Source: Butyricicoccus_A sp963601915 (GTDB taxonomy: Bacteria > Bacillota > Clostridia > Oscillospirales > Butyricicoccaceae). Taken from it: a stretch of DNA of 46,441 nt. The stretch is taken from the NCBI GenBank assembly GCA_963601915.1, contig CAVCGL010000018.1:1-46441 (forward strand), given 5' to 3'. The notes beneath the pieces were generated by a model. That model ran no database searches. It saw nothing but the letters and a program-made list of their open reading frames with translations, and had not been told where the DNA came from. Shown in pieces: positions 14,061-22,038 of this stretch. Every line of letters begins with the position of its first letter. Position 1 is the first letter of the stretch. The position numbers were made by a program, and so were the translations under genes.

Positions 14061-14945
14061 ATGTCAAAAGAAAAGCAGATTAAAAGCGTAATTCATGCAA
14101 AAGATACGGAAATCACAGTGCTGTCAATGACTGGGGAAGAAGATTATATTTCATTGACGGATATTGCAAAGTATAGAAATCCTGAGTTTCCAGCCGATGT
14201 TATAAAGAATTGGCTTAGAGTTCGTTCGACACTTGAGTTCCTCGGTTTATGGGAGCAATTAAATAACCCTAATTTTAACGTGGTCGAATTCGACCAGTTT
14301 AAAAATGATGCCGGAACAAATGCGTTTGTCATGACTCCCACAAAATGGGTACGTTCAACAAATGCAATTGGAATGCGCACAAAATCCGGTCGTTACGGCG
14401 GCGGTACATTCGCTCAAAAGGATATTGCATTTGAATTTGCATCTTGGGTATCTCCTGAGTTCAAATTGTATATTATTCAAGACTATCAGCGTCTAAAGCA
14501 GGATGAACAGCATAAAAATGCGCTTGAATGGAACGTGAAACGCCTGCTTTCTAAGGCAAACTATCGTGTACATACCGATGCCGTGAAAGAAAACCTCATC
14601 CCGACTGAACTTCCAGAGTACAGAAAAGGCATGGTATACGCCGATGAAGCAGACGTTTTGAACGTGGCATTGTTTGGAAAAACCGCAAAAGAATGGCGTG
14701 CAGAGCATCCAGAAGCGAAAAAGGGAGAGAATCAGCGGGATTATGCAACCATTGAACAGCTGCTTGTCATGGCAAATTTGGAAAGCATGAATGCTTTGCT
14801 GATTGCGCAGGGAATGCCGCAAGCAGAACGTGCTATTGAGTTGAACCGTCATGCAATAAAGCTCATGACGCAGATGGAAGGCAGTCGCAGCGCAGAACAG
14901 CTCAAACAGATGGATGACCGGTTAAAATTACCGGAATCTGAGTAA
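14061..14945 (+). CDS. KilA-N domain protein
   Basis: 294 aa. An N-terminal KilA-N DNA-binding domain (about 20-155) carries the typical ISLTDIAKYRN, IKNWLRVRSTLEFLGLWE and GRYGGGTFAQKDIAFEFASW stretches. A helical C-terminal region (about 160-294) includes LLVMANLESMNALLIAQG. KilA-N proteins occur in phages and mobile elements as regulators or antirepressors; the biochemical role is mostly unknown. Cotranscribed with the RHH repressor, so a regulator pair or a toxin-antitoxin-like unit are both possible. Good AGAAGGGGAA ribosome binding site. Confidence 0.8.
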   Translation: MSKEKQIKSVIHAKDTEITVLSMTGEEDYISLTDIAKYRNPEFPADVIKNWLRVRSTLEFLGLWEQLNNPNFNVVEFDQFKNDAGTNAFVMTPTKWVRSTNAIGMRTKSGRYGGGTFAQKDIAFEFASWVSPEFKLYIIQDYQRLKQDEQHKNALEWNVKRLLSKANYRVHTDAVKENLIPTELPEYRKGMVYADEADVLNVALFGKTAKEWRAEHPEAKKGENQRDYATIEQLLVMANLESMNALLIAQGMPQAERAIELNRHAIKLMTQMEGSRSAEQLKQMDDRLKLPESE

Positions 14946-14954
14946 ACATGTACT

Positions 14955-15196
14955 TTGAGGTGGTAAATTTCGTAGCAACCACGCACCCATTGGGTCAAAA
15001 GAGACGCAGGAGAGTGCTACGCCTGCCAGAGTGCCAGCTTTACAGGAAGGGAGTCGGCGCTTTGTTGACTCCCTTTTGTAGGCTATTGAAGTCGGAAATG
15101 GCTCCCGATACCAACGAAAGTTGACGTGATGATGGATACGCCGCCCATCCAATAGCCTTAATAATAGAGTCGCTTTCTTCGGAAGGCGGCTTTTTT
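14955..15196 (+). ncRNA. Candidate structured RNA with four-way junction and terminator
   Basis: Perfect helices visible by eye: CGTAGCA (14971-14977)/TGCTACG (15015-15021) enclosing ACCC/GGGT; CCTG/CAGG (15022-15025/15043-15046); AAGGGAGTC/GACTCCCTT (15047-15055/15067-15075). GGCTATTG (15081-15088)/CAATAGCC (15150-15157) encloses three hairpins: TCGG/CCGA, CAAC-GAAA-GTTG with a GNRA tetraloop (15112-15123), and GATGG/CCATC. The end is an intrinsic terminator, 15168-15177/15182-15191, UUCG-type loop and T-run. No ORF with a ribosome binding site lies here. It follows the KilA-N gene, so it is either a free RNA or a structured 3' region. I do not recognise the family. Confidence 0.55.
15168..15196 (+). 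terminator. Intrinsic terminator ending the candidate RNA
   Basis: A 10-bp stem (15168-15177 with 15182-15191, two G:T pairs), TTCG loop and TTTTT. It would also terminate the RHH/KilA-N transcript. Confidence 0.85.
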
Positions 15197-15349
15197 GATG
15201 CCCAAACGGGCGGGAGTTGCAGAAAATGCAGCTGCAGCACGCCGGATCAGCTGCAAAATACCGGAATATTTGCAGGAGAGAGGGAAGAGTGATGCATGAA
15301 AAGGTGCGTCGTGAAACGCGACACCCTATACAGGAGATGGGAATGCATA

Positions 15350-15378
15350 AAAGGGGTGAACGAAATGGACACCCCTTT
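15350..15378 (+). repeat. 9-bp hairpin AAAGGGGTG / CACCCCTTT
   Basis: A perfect stem (15350-15358 with 15370-15378) with an 11-base loop. It begins the structure-rich, gene-free stretch after the terminator. A 37-codon ATG frame at 15292 runs through it but has only a distant purine tract upstream. Confidence 0.6.
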
Positions 15379-15410
15379 AGAGCGAAACACGACACAGGGT
15401 GAAAGGCTGT

Positions 15411-15725
15411 GCCGTTGATTTGACGGCGCAGATTTGCGCTGTCCGGTAAGAGGACGGCTCAAGTTTGAGCTGTCGGACAGTCCAGAATTGGACAGTCAGC
15501 CAATCCAAAGTTGGATTCTCCCCAATTTTGGCGAGATTACGAATACCGATGAGATAAAAAGCTATCTTCCAATTTTGGAAAATAGGTTTTAGACAATTTT
15601 GTCCGAAACTGTTTGCTTCCCAGATTTGGGAACCGATCACAATTCTGTGAACTGTCTCAGACGGGCGAATTTCGTCCGAAAAACGGACGAAGTCTGATAC
15701 ACGAGGTCTATAACGATTCGTTATA
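15411..15725 (+). repeat. Array of short hairpins with variable, covarying arms
   Basis: Consecutive hairpins share the pattern arm-CA, 4-base AT-rich loop, TG-arm, while the arm sequences differ. Arms: GCGCA/TGCGC (15426-15439), GCTCA/TGAGC (15457-15470), GTCCA/TGGAC (15480-15493), AATCCA/TGGATT (15502-15517), CTCCCCA/TGGCGAG (15518-15535), CTATCTTCCA/TGGAAAATAG (15562-15585), GACA/TGTC (15592-15603), TTCCCA/TGGGAA (15617-15632) and TCACA/TGTGA (15637-15650). Related hairpins are GCCGT/ACGGC (15411-15427), CGGGCGA/TCGTCCG (15662-15678) and TATAACG/CGTTATA (15709-15725). Outliers of the same class lie at 15842-15855 (CCTCA/TGAGG) and 10569-10584. No ORF here is credible. Function unknown. Confidence 0.75.
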
Positions 15726-15993
15726 CCCCGTGCAAGGCGGTCAAAAATCACCGTGTTCTCGTAGATTGCCGGTATGCCCTAAAACAGGGCTAGTGCATGG
15801 CTGATGCTCAGATTTGAAAGGGGTCACGGAAATCATGCCCCCCTCAGTTTTGAGGACATTAGCCAGGGCGCGAACTACGAACGAACAAAGAGAAAAAGAG
15901 TCCGCCGTTATTTCTGGCTTTGGATATTGCTTTCACAGGAGTGTGTGACCAATGACGCGCCCGCCTGCATCGTCTCTTTGCTGGCGGGAAATG

Positions 15994-16022
15994 AAAAAAG
16001 CCCGCTGGCAGATGCAGCAGGC
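15994..16022 (-). terminator. Leftward intrinsic terminator near the right end of the element
   Basis: On the minus strand GCCTGCTG (16015-16022) pairs with CAGCGGGC (16000-16007), followed by TTTTTT (15994-15999). It would stop transcription entering the element from the right. The same segment can also form an alternative rightward hairpin. Confidence 0.65.
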
Positions 16023-16024
16023 GC

Positions 16025-16077
16025 GGGGTGAATCCGTGGGGTGAATTTGGGGTGAATGGGGTGAATTTGGGGTGAAT
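16025..16077 (+). repeat. Right subterminal arm repeats (five GGGGTGAAT units)
   Basis: GGGGTGAAT starts at 16025, 16038, 16049, 16058 and 16069. The segment 16033-16058 is identical to the left-end copy at 7351-7376. Likely integrase arm-type sites; the stretch 16078-16191 between them and attR holds no gene. Confidence 0.65.
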
Positions 16078-16191
16078 TTTCTCAAAATTATTCAGCACGA
16101 TTTGAACTTTCTCGGCAAGTAAAACGCATTATTTGAACGTAATCGCAATTATTTTATATATCTTGAAATTTCTCGATAAGCAGATTGTACA

Positions 16192-16241
<50 letters not shown>

Positions 16242-16244
16242 TTG

Positions 16245-16275
16245 CCGCTTATTCAGTACGAATAAGCGGTTTTTT
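16245..16275 (+). terminator. Original tRNA-fMet terminator, displaced by integration
   Basis: A 10-bp stem CCGCTTATTC (16245-16254)/GAATAAGCGG (16260-16269) and six T. Its position directly after attR shows it ended the tRNA transcript before insertion. Confidence 0.85.
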
Positions 16276-16306
16276 CGTGTACAGATATACGAGAGGGAAA
16301 AGAAGA

Positions 16307-16358
16307 ACTGTCCCATATTCTCTGTCATTCTTACCATGAATCAGAGAAATAGGACAGT
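16307..16358. repeat. Long imperfect inverted repeat
   Basis: ACTGTCC and TTCTCTG blocks (16307-16324) pair with CAGAGAA and GGACAGT blocks (16342-16358), with one bulge and one mismatch. It could be a small palindromic element. The region 16276-16589 otherwise shows no gene. Confidence 0.5.
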
Positions 16359-16589
16359 GTGGGAGAGTTGGGAAAAAGAATCCATTTGGATGATTATCCG
16401 CCTCTTTACTATATGATTTTTGACATCCAAACAACATAAGAAAACCTGCGCATATATTTAGATTTTGTGCTTTTGAAAATAAAAGACATCACATGGCAGA
16501 TTTTCTGAAATAACCTCGGATAGCAAGATTTCCAATATCCGAATATCTCCAAAGCTGTGCGAAAAACATTCCGATAGTTTATATTTCTA

Positions 16590-17474
16590 TCAGGTAGATC
16601 CTAGAGAAGAATTACGAAACTGTGCCGGAGATAGGCCGACACGATTGGTAAATGCACTGGTAAACGTTGTGACATCTTGGTATCCGACTTCCTGCGAAAC
16701 GTTCTTAATTGGCATATCCGTTGTTTTTAACAAATGCTTGGCTCGATTCAATCGAATTTGAATCAGATATTCGTGGGGAGCATAGCCAGATTGCTTTTTA
16801 AAAATACGGGAAAAATGTGCTTTGCTCATGCCAACGTTTTGGGCAATATCTGTCACGCTGATGCTGTGACGGTAGTTGTTCCCGATAAACTGCATGGCGG
16901 AAGAGATGACGGAATCGGTAATACGGTGCGATTTTTTAGATGAAGAGATCAGAACGCTTTTGCGCCGTGGGATGCCGCTCAATAGAGTCAAAATAATGCG
17001 GTAAATGCGGTGAGAAGCTTCTAAATCCGGCATCATTTGGTCATTTCTGCACACATAGATGAAATTAAAAATATCTTTTTTAATCTGCGGAGCTACCGTG
17101 GAATGAAATGCATGAGCACCATATAAATCAAGGATATGGTCGTATAACTGCTGAATATTAGAGCCGTTTATGTGCATCCAAATAAATTCGGTATGTCCGA
17201 TGGTGTAATACTCATGTGGTATGTGACAGTTTAAGAAGCAAACTTGTCCTTCTGTCGCAACGATCGTTTTATCACCCATGCGGACGGAGAGACGGCCGTC
17301 ACAGATGTACATAAGCAAGAATTCCTCTACATAATCTCGCGTGATATGATAGTCGTAATCAGTATAATAATACCCGCATGATGTCATATAGAACAGCATC
17401 TCGCGGGTTTGGGCAGATGGAGTATGAAAATATAGATCAGAGCCGGAACAGGTGCCGGGTTCATGAGCTAGCAT
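16590..17474 (-). CDS. AraC-family regulator with N-terminal cupin domain
   Basis: 294 aa from the ATG at 17474, which has GAGGTGA at good spacing; a 13-codon longer frame has no ribosome binding site. The N-terminal AraC-binding cupin domain (about 20-140, including MYICDGRLSVRMG and HIPHEYY) senses a ligand. Two HTH motifs lie at about 190-285 (SVTDIAQNVGMSKAHFSRIF and KNVSQEVGYQDVTTFTSAF). It is divergent from the methyltransferase gene at 17695 and probably controls it, in the style of sugar or aromatic-compound regulators. The ligand is unknown. Confidence 0.88.
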   Translation of the reverse strand: MLAHEPGTCSGSDLYFHTPSAQTREMLFYMTSCGYYYTDYDYHITRDYVEEFLLMYICDGRLSVRMGDKTIVATEGQVCFLNCHIPHEYYTIGHTEFIWMHINGSNIQQLYDHILDLYGAHAFHSTVAPQIKKDIFNFIYVCRNDQMMPDLEASHRIYRIILTLLSGIPRRKSVLISSSKKSHRITDSVISSAMQFIGNNYRHSISVTDIAQNVGMSKAHFSRIFKKQSGYAPHEYLIQIRLNRAKHLLKTTDMPIKNVSQEVGYQDVTTFTSAFTNRVGLSPAQFRNSSLGST

Positions 17475-17694
17475 GAAATCACCTCGTATGGAAATGTATG
17501 GTTGGTTACTCATTTTTGCTCAAGTATACCATGGAGGATACGAACTGTCAAATTTTATTGTCGATTTTTCTGAAAGCATGTTTTCTAAAGTATTTCGCAC
17601 AAATTCTCATTCTAAATTTGGATTTTGAGAGCTACAATCAAAGTAACGATAAGGGATGTTCCGAAAGTATTTGATGAAAATAGGAGGAGAATAT

Positions 17695-18972
17695 ATGAAT
17701 TCGAGAGAAAGAGTCATTGCGGCGATTAACCACCAGCAGCCGGATCGCGTGCCGATTGACTTTGGTGCAACGGGTCAGACCGGTATCAGCGTGTGTGCGG
17801 AGTATCGTCTGAGAGAATATCTGGGACTGCCGAAGCATGACATTGATGTGTTCGAGATCATTCAGATGCTCGGTGTCGTAGACGAAGATCTGCGCCGCAT
17901 GATGAAATCCGATGTTATCGGCATGAATCATCCGGAGGACAGCATGGGTGTGTATCCGAACGGAAAGAAGAAAAAATTCATCATGCCGGATGGAACACCG
18001 ACGCTGATTAACGAAGGCAATGAATTTGACATTCTGCCAAACGGTGCGCGTCAGCTGTATCCGCAGGGTGACAGAACGGCGCCTCCGTCTGCATACATGC
18101 CGGAAGGCGGCTATTTCTTCGACATCATTGACCGTGCAGAGGAATATGATGAAGATGATTTGACCCCGCGTGAGGATTTTAAGGATTTTTTCTCTGTCAT
18201 GTCTGAGGAGACCGCAAAGTACTATGAGCGCGAGTCCAAGCGTCTGTATGAAGAGACCGATTACGCAATTATCGGTAATTTGGCTGGCGCAGGCTTTGGC
18301 GATCCGGGCGCACTGCCGGCTCCGTTTGAGAAGCATCCGAAGGGTATCCGTAAGTTTGACGAGTGGATCATGGCACAGATCATGTATCCGGAGTATGTAC
18401 AGGAAGTCTTTGAGATGCAGACCGAGTTCATGCTGAAGAACTTGGAGATTTACAAGCAGGCATGTGGTGACCGCATTCAGATCTGCTGGATCAGCGGTAC
18501 AGATTTCGGTACACAGAATTCGGAAATTATGTCCGCGGATATGTTCCGTGAGCTGTATAAGCCGTATTACAAGCGTGTTTGTGATTGGATTCATAAAAAT
18601 ACCAGCTGGAAGACTTATGCACATACCTGCGGCTGTCTGGTTCGTCTGCTGGATGATATTGTAGATATGGGTCTGGATATTATCAATCCGGTTCAGCTGT
18701 CTGCAACCGGTATGGATGCGCATATGCTCAAGGAGAAGTACGGCGATAAGCTGGTATTCTGGGGCGGCGGCGTTGATACGCAGACAACCCTTCCGCGCGG
18801 CAATCCGGAAGAAGTTGCCGCACAGGTTATTGAGCGTCTGGACATCCTGTCCAAGGGCGGCGGCTATGTATTCAACACGATTCACAACATCGTAGGCGAT
18901 ACCAAGCCGGAGAACATCTGGGCAGCATTCAGCGCCGTACACAAGTACAACGAAGAGCACTTCGGTGCATAA
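17695..18972 (+). CDS. URO-D superfamily methyltransferase (corrinoid/CoM methyltransferase-like)
   Basis: 425 aa. It belongs to the uroporphyrinogen decarboxylase superfamily branch that contains methylcobalamin-dependent MtaA/MtbA-type methyltransferases. A barrel-type sequence carries HTCGC at 310-314, matching the His-x-Cys zinc ligands; the usual third Cys near the C-terminus is not obvious (FNTIHNI region). It is not a heme-pathway HemE, whose N-terminal signature is absent. ATG at 17695 follows TAGGAGG. No corrinoid protein or RamA-like activator is adjacent. Flanked by two AraC regulators and followed by a symporter gene, suggesting substrate-induced demethylation of an imported compound. 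Confidence 0.75.
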   Translation: MNSRERVIAAINHQQPDRVPIDFGATGQTGISVCAEYRLREYLGLPKHDIDVFEIIQMLGVVDEDLRRMMKSDVIGMNHPEDSMGVYPNGKKKKFIMPDGTPTLINEGNEFDILPNGARQLYPQGDRTAPPSAYMPEGGYFFDIIDRAEEYDEDDLTPREDFKDFFSVMSEETAKYYERESKRLYEETDYAIIGNLAGAGFGDPGALPAPFEKHPKGIRKFDEWIMAQIMYPEYVQEVFEMQTEFMLKNLEIYKQACGDRIQICWISGTDFGTQNSEIMSADMFRELYKPYYKRVCDWIHKNTSWKTYAHTCGCLVRLLDDIVDMGLDIINPVQLSATGMDAHMLKEKYGDKLVFWGGGVDTQTTLPRGNPEEVAAQVIERLDILSKGGGYVFNTIHNIVGDTKPENIWAAFSAVHKYNEEHFGA

Positions 18973-18978
18973 ATACAG

Positions 18979-19010
18979 CAGCCCCGCACCACCGTGCGGG
19001 GCTGATCTTT
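18979..19010 (+). terminator. Terminator of the methyltransferase gene
   Basis: An 11-bp GC-rich stem, CAGCCCCGCAC (18979-18989)/GTGCGGGGCTG (18994-19004), followed by ATCTTTT. Confidence 0.85.
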
Positions 19011-19029
19011 TCGCATTCCATATAAAAGT

Positions 19030-19062
19030 AATCCCTCTGCTTCAAGCAGAGGGATTGCTTTT
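19030..19062. terminator. Second, bidirectional terminator
   Basis: An 11-bp stem AATCCCTCTGC (19030-19040)/GCAGAGGGATT (19046-19056), with GCTTTTA rightwards and ACTTTTA leftwards. It serves mainly the leftward PocR-AraC gene. Confidence 0.8.
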
Positions 19063-20161
19063 ATGCGCTTAGATTGTTTGCACGGTATTTTCCGGGTGGA
19101 ACACCGACTTGGCGCTTGAAGATGCGAGTGAAATAGCTTTGATCCTCAAAACCAACAGCACAGGCAATTTCCGTCAGAGACATGGTGCTGCGCTGTAAAT
19201 ACAGCTTGCTGCGCTCGATGCGCAGGCGGTTGGTGTATTCGGTAAAGGTTGTGTCTAATTCGTCTCTCAGAATGCGACACAGGTAAGATTTCGACAGATA
19301 TACATGGCCGGCGACGCGGTCCAGCGTCAGCTTTTCCGACAAATGCCCTTGAATATAGGCAGACAGCTGACAAATGACGGCCTGATGCTTGGTGTCGTTG
19401 AATTCAAAGACTTGGTCAAAGAATTGATGCAGCAGGCGGGCAAGCCAATCATCCAGCTGTTCAAAGTCCTGCAGGCGCTCCAATTCAAAGACGCTGCTGT
19501 CGCACAGCGCAAAGACGGCATTGACTTCTGCGCCGCTGTCAGTGGCGGCACGAGACATCAAGGTAATCAATTCACGAATACGCAGCTTGAGCAGAGACAG
19601 ATCGGTGCCGACTGCAGAGTACAGCTCGATGAGAATTTCGTTGAGCAATTGGCGCGCTTCTTGCTTGCTGCCGGAGCGGATGAGCTGCTGGAGTTGACGT
19701 TCCTGCTCGAGCGGGTAGAAAAATTCGCAGGCATTGTCCATATGTACAGACATGTTTTGCAGGGTTTCATTTTGGAAAAGAGATTCTTCCGGAGACATCA
19801 ATTTTCTGCCAGATAGATAGCCGCACAGCGCTTGTACGATCTCATCCAGAGACGCAAGCTCTTCCTGCGAGACAATGGGGAGGTCGGTCTCATCCGTCTG
19901 TTTGACAGCAAACGGGCCGACGACAATATGGCAGGTTTCCTGTGTTTTTTGCTGGTGAATCGAGGTGATGAGAAATGTGCGGCCGCATGGACATTGATAC
20001 AGATGTCTGCCGCTGCGGCGGCCAAGACAGGCTGTTTGCGTACAGGATGATGGATTGCCGCAAGGTGGTGCCTTTGTATGATCCTTTACGACGGTACAGG
20101 GAAGTCCCGTCAGTGTTGTAATATTTCTGCACATGCGTCGTGCGTGTCCAAGCAGTTCCAT
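19061..20161 (-). CDS. AraC-family regulator with PocR sensory domain
   Basis: 366 aa. The N-terminal PocR ligand-binding domain (about 1-110) has a cysteine cluster at 34, 40, 45, 57 and 59. A helical middle region follows, with AraC-type HTH motifs at about 265-362 (LDRVAGHVYLSKSYLCRIL and EIACAVGFEDQSYFTRIFKRQVG). PocR regulates propanediol utilisation in Salmonella; related proteins sense small C1-C3 or methylated compounds. AAAGGAG precedes the ATG. Located between the methyltransferase and the symporter, which are its probable targets. Confidence 0.85.
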   Translation of the reverse strand: MELLGHARRMCRNITTLTGLPCTVVKDHTKAPPCGNPSSCTQTACLGRRSGRHLYQCPCGRTFLITSIHQQKTQETCHIVVGPFAVKQTDETDLPIVSQEELASLDEIVQALCGYLSGRKLMSPEESLFQNETLQNMSVHMDNACEFFYPLEQERQLQQLIRSGSKQEARQLLNEILIELYSAVGTDLSLLKLRIRELITLMSRAATDSGAEVNAVFALCDSSVFELERLQDFEQLDDWLARLLHQFFDQVFEFNDTKHQAVICQLSAYIQGHLSEKLTLDRVAGHVYLSKSYLCRILRDELDTTFTEYTNRLRIERSKLYLQRSTMSLTEIACAVGFEDQSYFTRIFKRQVGVPPGKYRANNLSA

Positions 20162-20263
20162 GGATCAGCGCTCCTTTCCATTCTCTCTCTATTTGGATTT
20201 CCTATCTGAATGGTGTGAATGACATAAGATTGCAAATTGAAAAATATGATTTTTTGTGTGGTA

Positions 20264-20275
20264 GAAAACGTTTTC
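20264..20275. promoter_or_regulatory. Palindrome GAAAACGTTTTC, cre/LacI-type site
   Basis: A perfect 12-base palindrome upstream of the PocR-AraC gene. It resembles the core of CcpA cre boxes (AAANCGNTTT), suggesting catabolite or LacI-type control. The rest of 20162-20382 holds no gene. Confidence 0.4.
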
Positions 20276-20382
20276 GATACAGGTATTTTTGCTGTTAATG
20301 TTATCATATCATGCGGGCAAGAAAAATAAATTAAGAAAATGTGCTTTATGCATAAGAATCCGTGCCGCGTCGTGCAGACAAG

Positions 20383-20420
20383 AAAAAAGACCTGATACCG
20401 TGTTACAACGGTATCAGGTC
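20383..20420 (-). terminator. Terminator of the symporter gene
   Basis: A perfect 13-bp stem GACCTGATACCGT (20389-20401)/ACGGTATCAGGTC (20408-20420), followed on the minus strand by TTTTTT. Confidence 0.9.
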
Positions 20421-20439
20421 TCGGATTATATTTTTACTT

Positions 20440-22038
20440 TTACATCGAACCAACGCCGAGCGGGGAGAACAGCAGGTAAACAGCTGCCAGCAGAACGAAG
20501 GTGCCAATTACAACCGGCCAACGATATTTCCACGGAGTCATATCGACAGGAGCTTCATCCTTCATGATATACGGCTCCGGACGCGGCTTGATTTTTGAAC
20601 AAGCCCACAGGAATACCAGATCCAAAACGAATGCTGCGGTCTCAAAGTAGAGGAAGTGCAGAGGAATCGTGTTCAGCATAACGCCGTAAACGATAACATG
20701 CAGAGCGAGCATAACCTTTGGAGCGAAGTTTGGCACGCGGGAATTCAGCATGCCCATGACAACAATTGCCAGACCCGGGACGCCATAGTAGCCCCACATG
20801 GTGTTCAGGAAGGTACCGATACCTGCTGGGATATACATGACAAACGGTGCAATGATGATAGAGGCGATACACAGAATAGAGCCGAAGGTCTTTGCGATCT
20901 TGACATTTTCTGCATCAGTGCGCTGCTTCTTGCTGATTGCCGGCAAAACATCCAGTGTGAACAGTGTCATTGTGGAGTTGAGCACGGAGTTAAAGGAGGA
21001 CAGGATCGCACCGAACATAGCTGCTGCGAAGAAGCCCAGAACCGGCTTCGGCAGGATGGCATTGATGAGAACCGGATATGCCTGGTCAAAGATTTCCAGA
21101 GAACCGCCGTCCATGATGTACTGAATAATGCCCGGGCATACCAGGAAGAGTGGGCAGAATACGCACAGGAAGCCTGCGAGCAGAGCACCCTTCTGGCCTT
21201 CTGCCAAGCTCTTGGCGCCCAGAGTACGCTGAATGATAGACTGGTTGGTGCACCAGTAGGATACGTGATTGATGCCGCATCCGATGATAATCATCGGCCA
21301 CGGAATGTACGGTGCCTGTGCGTCGTACGGCCAGATGGTATTCAGATGATCCGGAGCAGCTGTCAGGAACGTGCGAACGCCTTCAGCCAGACTGCCGCTG
21401 CCCAGTGCAACGAATGCGAGGATCGGAACCAACAGGCCAGCACCTGCGATAAACAGGATGCCATTGAGCGAATCGGATACAGCAACGGCTTTTAAGCCGC
21501 CGAAGATTGCATAGATACCGCCGATGATGCCGAGTGCTACACAGCAAATTGCGATTGCGATGAAGCGGTTGCCATTCAGCAGAGCGGAAATGTTAAAAAT
21601 ATTTTCAAATACAACAGATCCCGAATACAGAACTAGCGGAAGCGAACATAAGATGTAAGCACCCATATAAATCGCAGAGATCAGCACGCGGGTGGTGCGG
21701 TCAAAGCGTTCTTCCAAAAATTCTGGAATCGTGGTGATGCCGCGTTTCAGATAACGTGGAATGAAGAATAGGGCGAGCAGTGTCAGTGCGATTGGACACA
21801 TGGCCTCCCAGCCCATTGCCGTCATACCTGCGGAATAACCCTGGCCATTTCTACCAACCAACTGTTCCGCAGAAAGGTTTGTCATCATAAGAGATCCCAT
21901 GATGACAAGGCCGCTCAGAGAACGACCGCCGAGGAAATATCCGTCGGCTGATGTTTCATCAGAGCCTTTGGTTTTTACATAACTGATGAGAGCAACCAGT
22001 GCAGTAAAGCCAATAAATGTAACTAACGTAAATAGCAT
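20440..22038 (-). CDS. Sodium:solute symporter (SSS family)
   Basis: 532 aa, a polytopic inner-membrane protein with about 13-14 hydrophobic segments, matching the SSS/SglT architecture. GGRSLSGLVIMGSLMMTNLSAEQLVG near residues 37-62 is the conserved Na+-site region, and AAMFGAILSSFNSVLNSTMTLFTLD near 345-370 is the SSS signature. It imports a solute with Na+; the subfamily resembles sugar/solute SglT-like transporters but the substrate is not determinable. GAGGGAGATATGT precedes the start. It likely feeds the methyltransferase pathway encoded next to it. Confidence 0.9.
   Translation of the reverse strand: MLFTLVTFIGFTALVALISYVKTKGSDETSADGYFLGGRSLSGLVIMGSLMMTNLSAEQLVGRNGQGYSAGMTAMGWEAMCPIALTLLALFFIPRYLKRGITTIPEFLEERFDRTTRVLISAIYMGAYILCSLPLVLYSGSVVFENIFNISALLNGNRFIAIAICCVALGIIGGIYAIFGGLKAVAVSDSLNGILFIAGAGLLVPILAFVALGSGSLAEGVRTFLTAAPDHLNTIWPYDAQAPYIPWPMIIIGCGINHVSYWCTNQSIIQRTLGAKSLAEGQKGALLAGFLCVFCPLFLVCPGIIQYIMDGGSLEIFDQAYPVLINAILPKPVLGFFAAAMFGAILSSFNSVLNSTMTLFTLDVLPAISKKQRTDAENVKIAKTFGSILCIASIIIAPFVMYIPAGIGTFLNTMWGYYGVPGLAIVVMGMLNSRVPNFAPKVMLALHVIVYGVMLNTIPLHFLYFETAAFVLDLVFLWACSKIKPRPEPYIMKDEAPVDMTPWKYRWPVVIGTFVLLAAVYLLFSPLGVGSM

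Noticed and set aside
15292..15402. 37-codon ATG frame after a purine tract
   Set aside because: The purine-rich stretch is too far and too diffuse to be a convincing ribosome binding site, and the frame runs through two hairpins.
15411..15725. CRISPR array
   Set aside because: The repeated units are not identical and there are no constant repeats with unique spacers; no cas genes nearby.
15377..15751. 124-codon leftward open frame over the hairpin array
   Set aside because: No ribosome binding site and no recognisable domain; the DNA is explained by consecutive hairpins.
15804..16098. Short open frames on both strands near the right end of the element
   Set aside because: No ribosome binding site; their sequence is dictated by the arm repeats and terminator stems.
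17638..18960. 440-codon leftward open frame
   Set aside because: Shadow of the methyltransferase gene.
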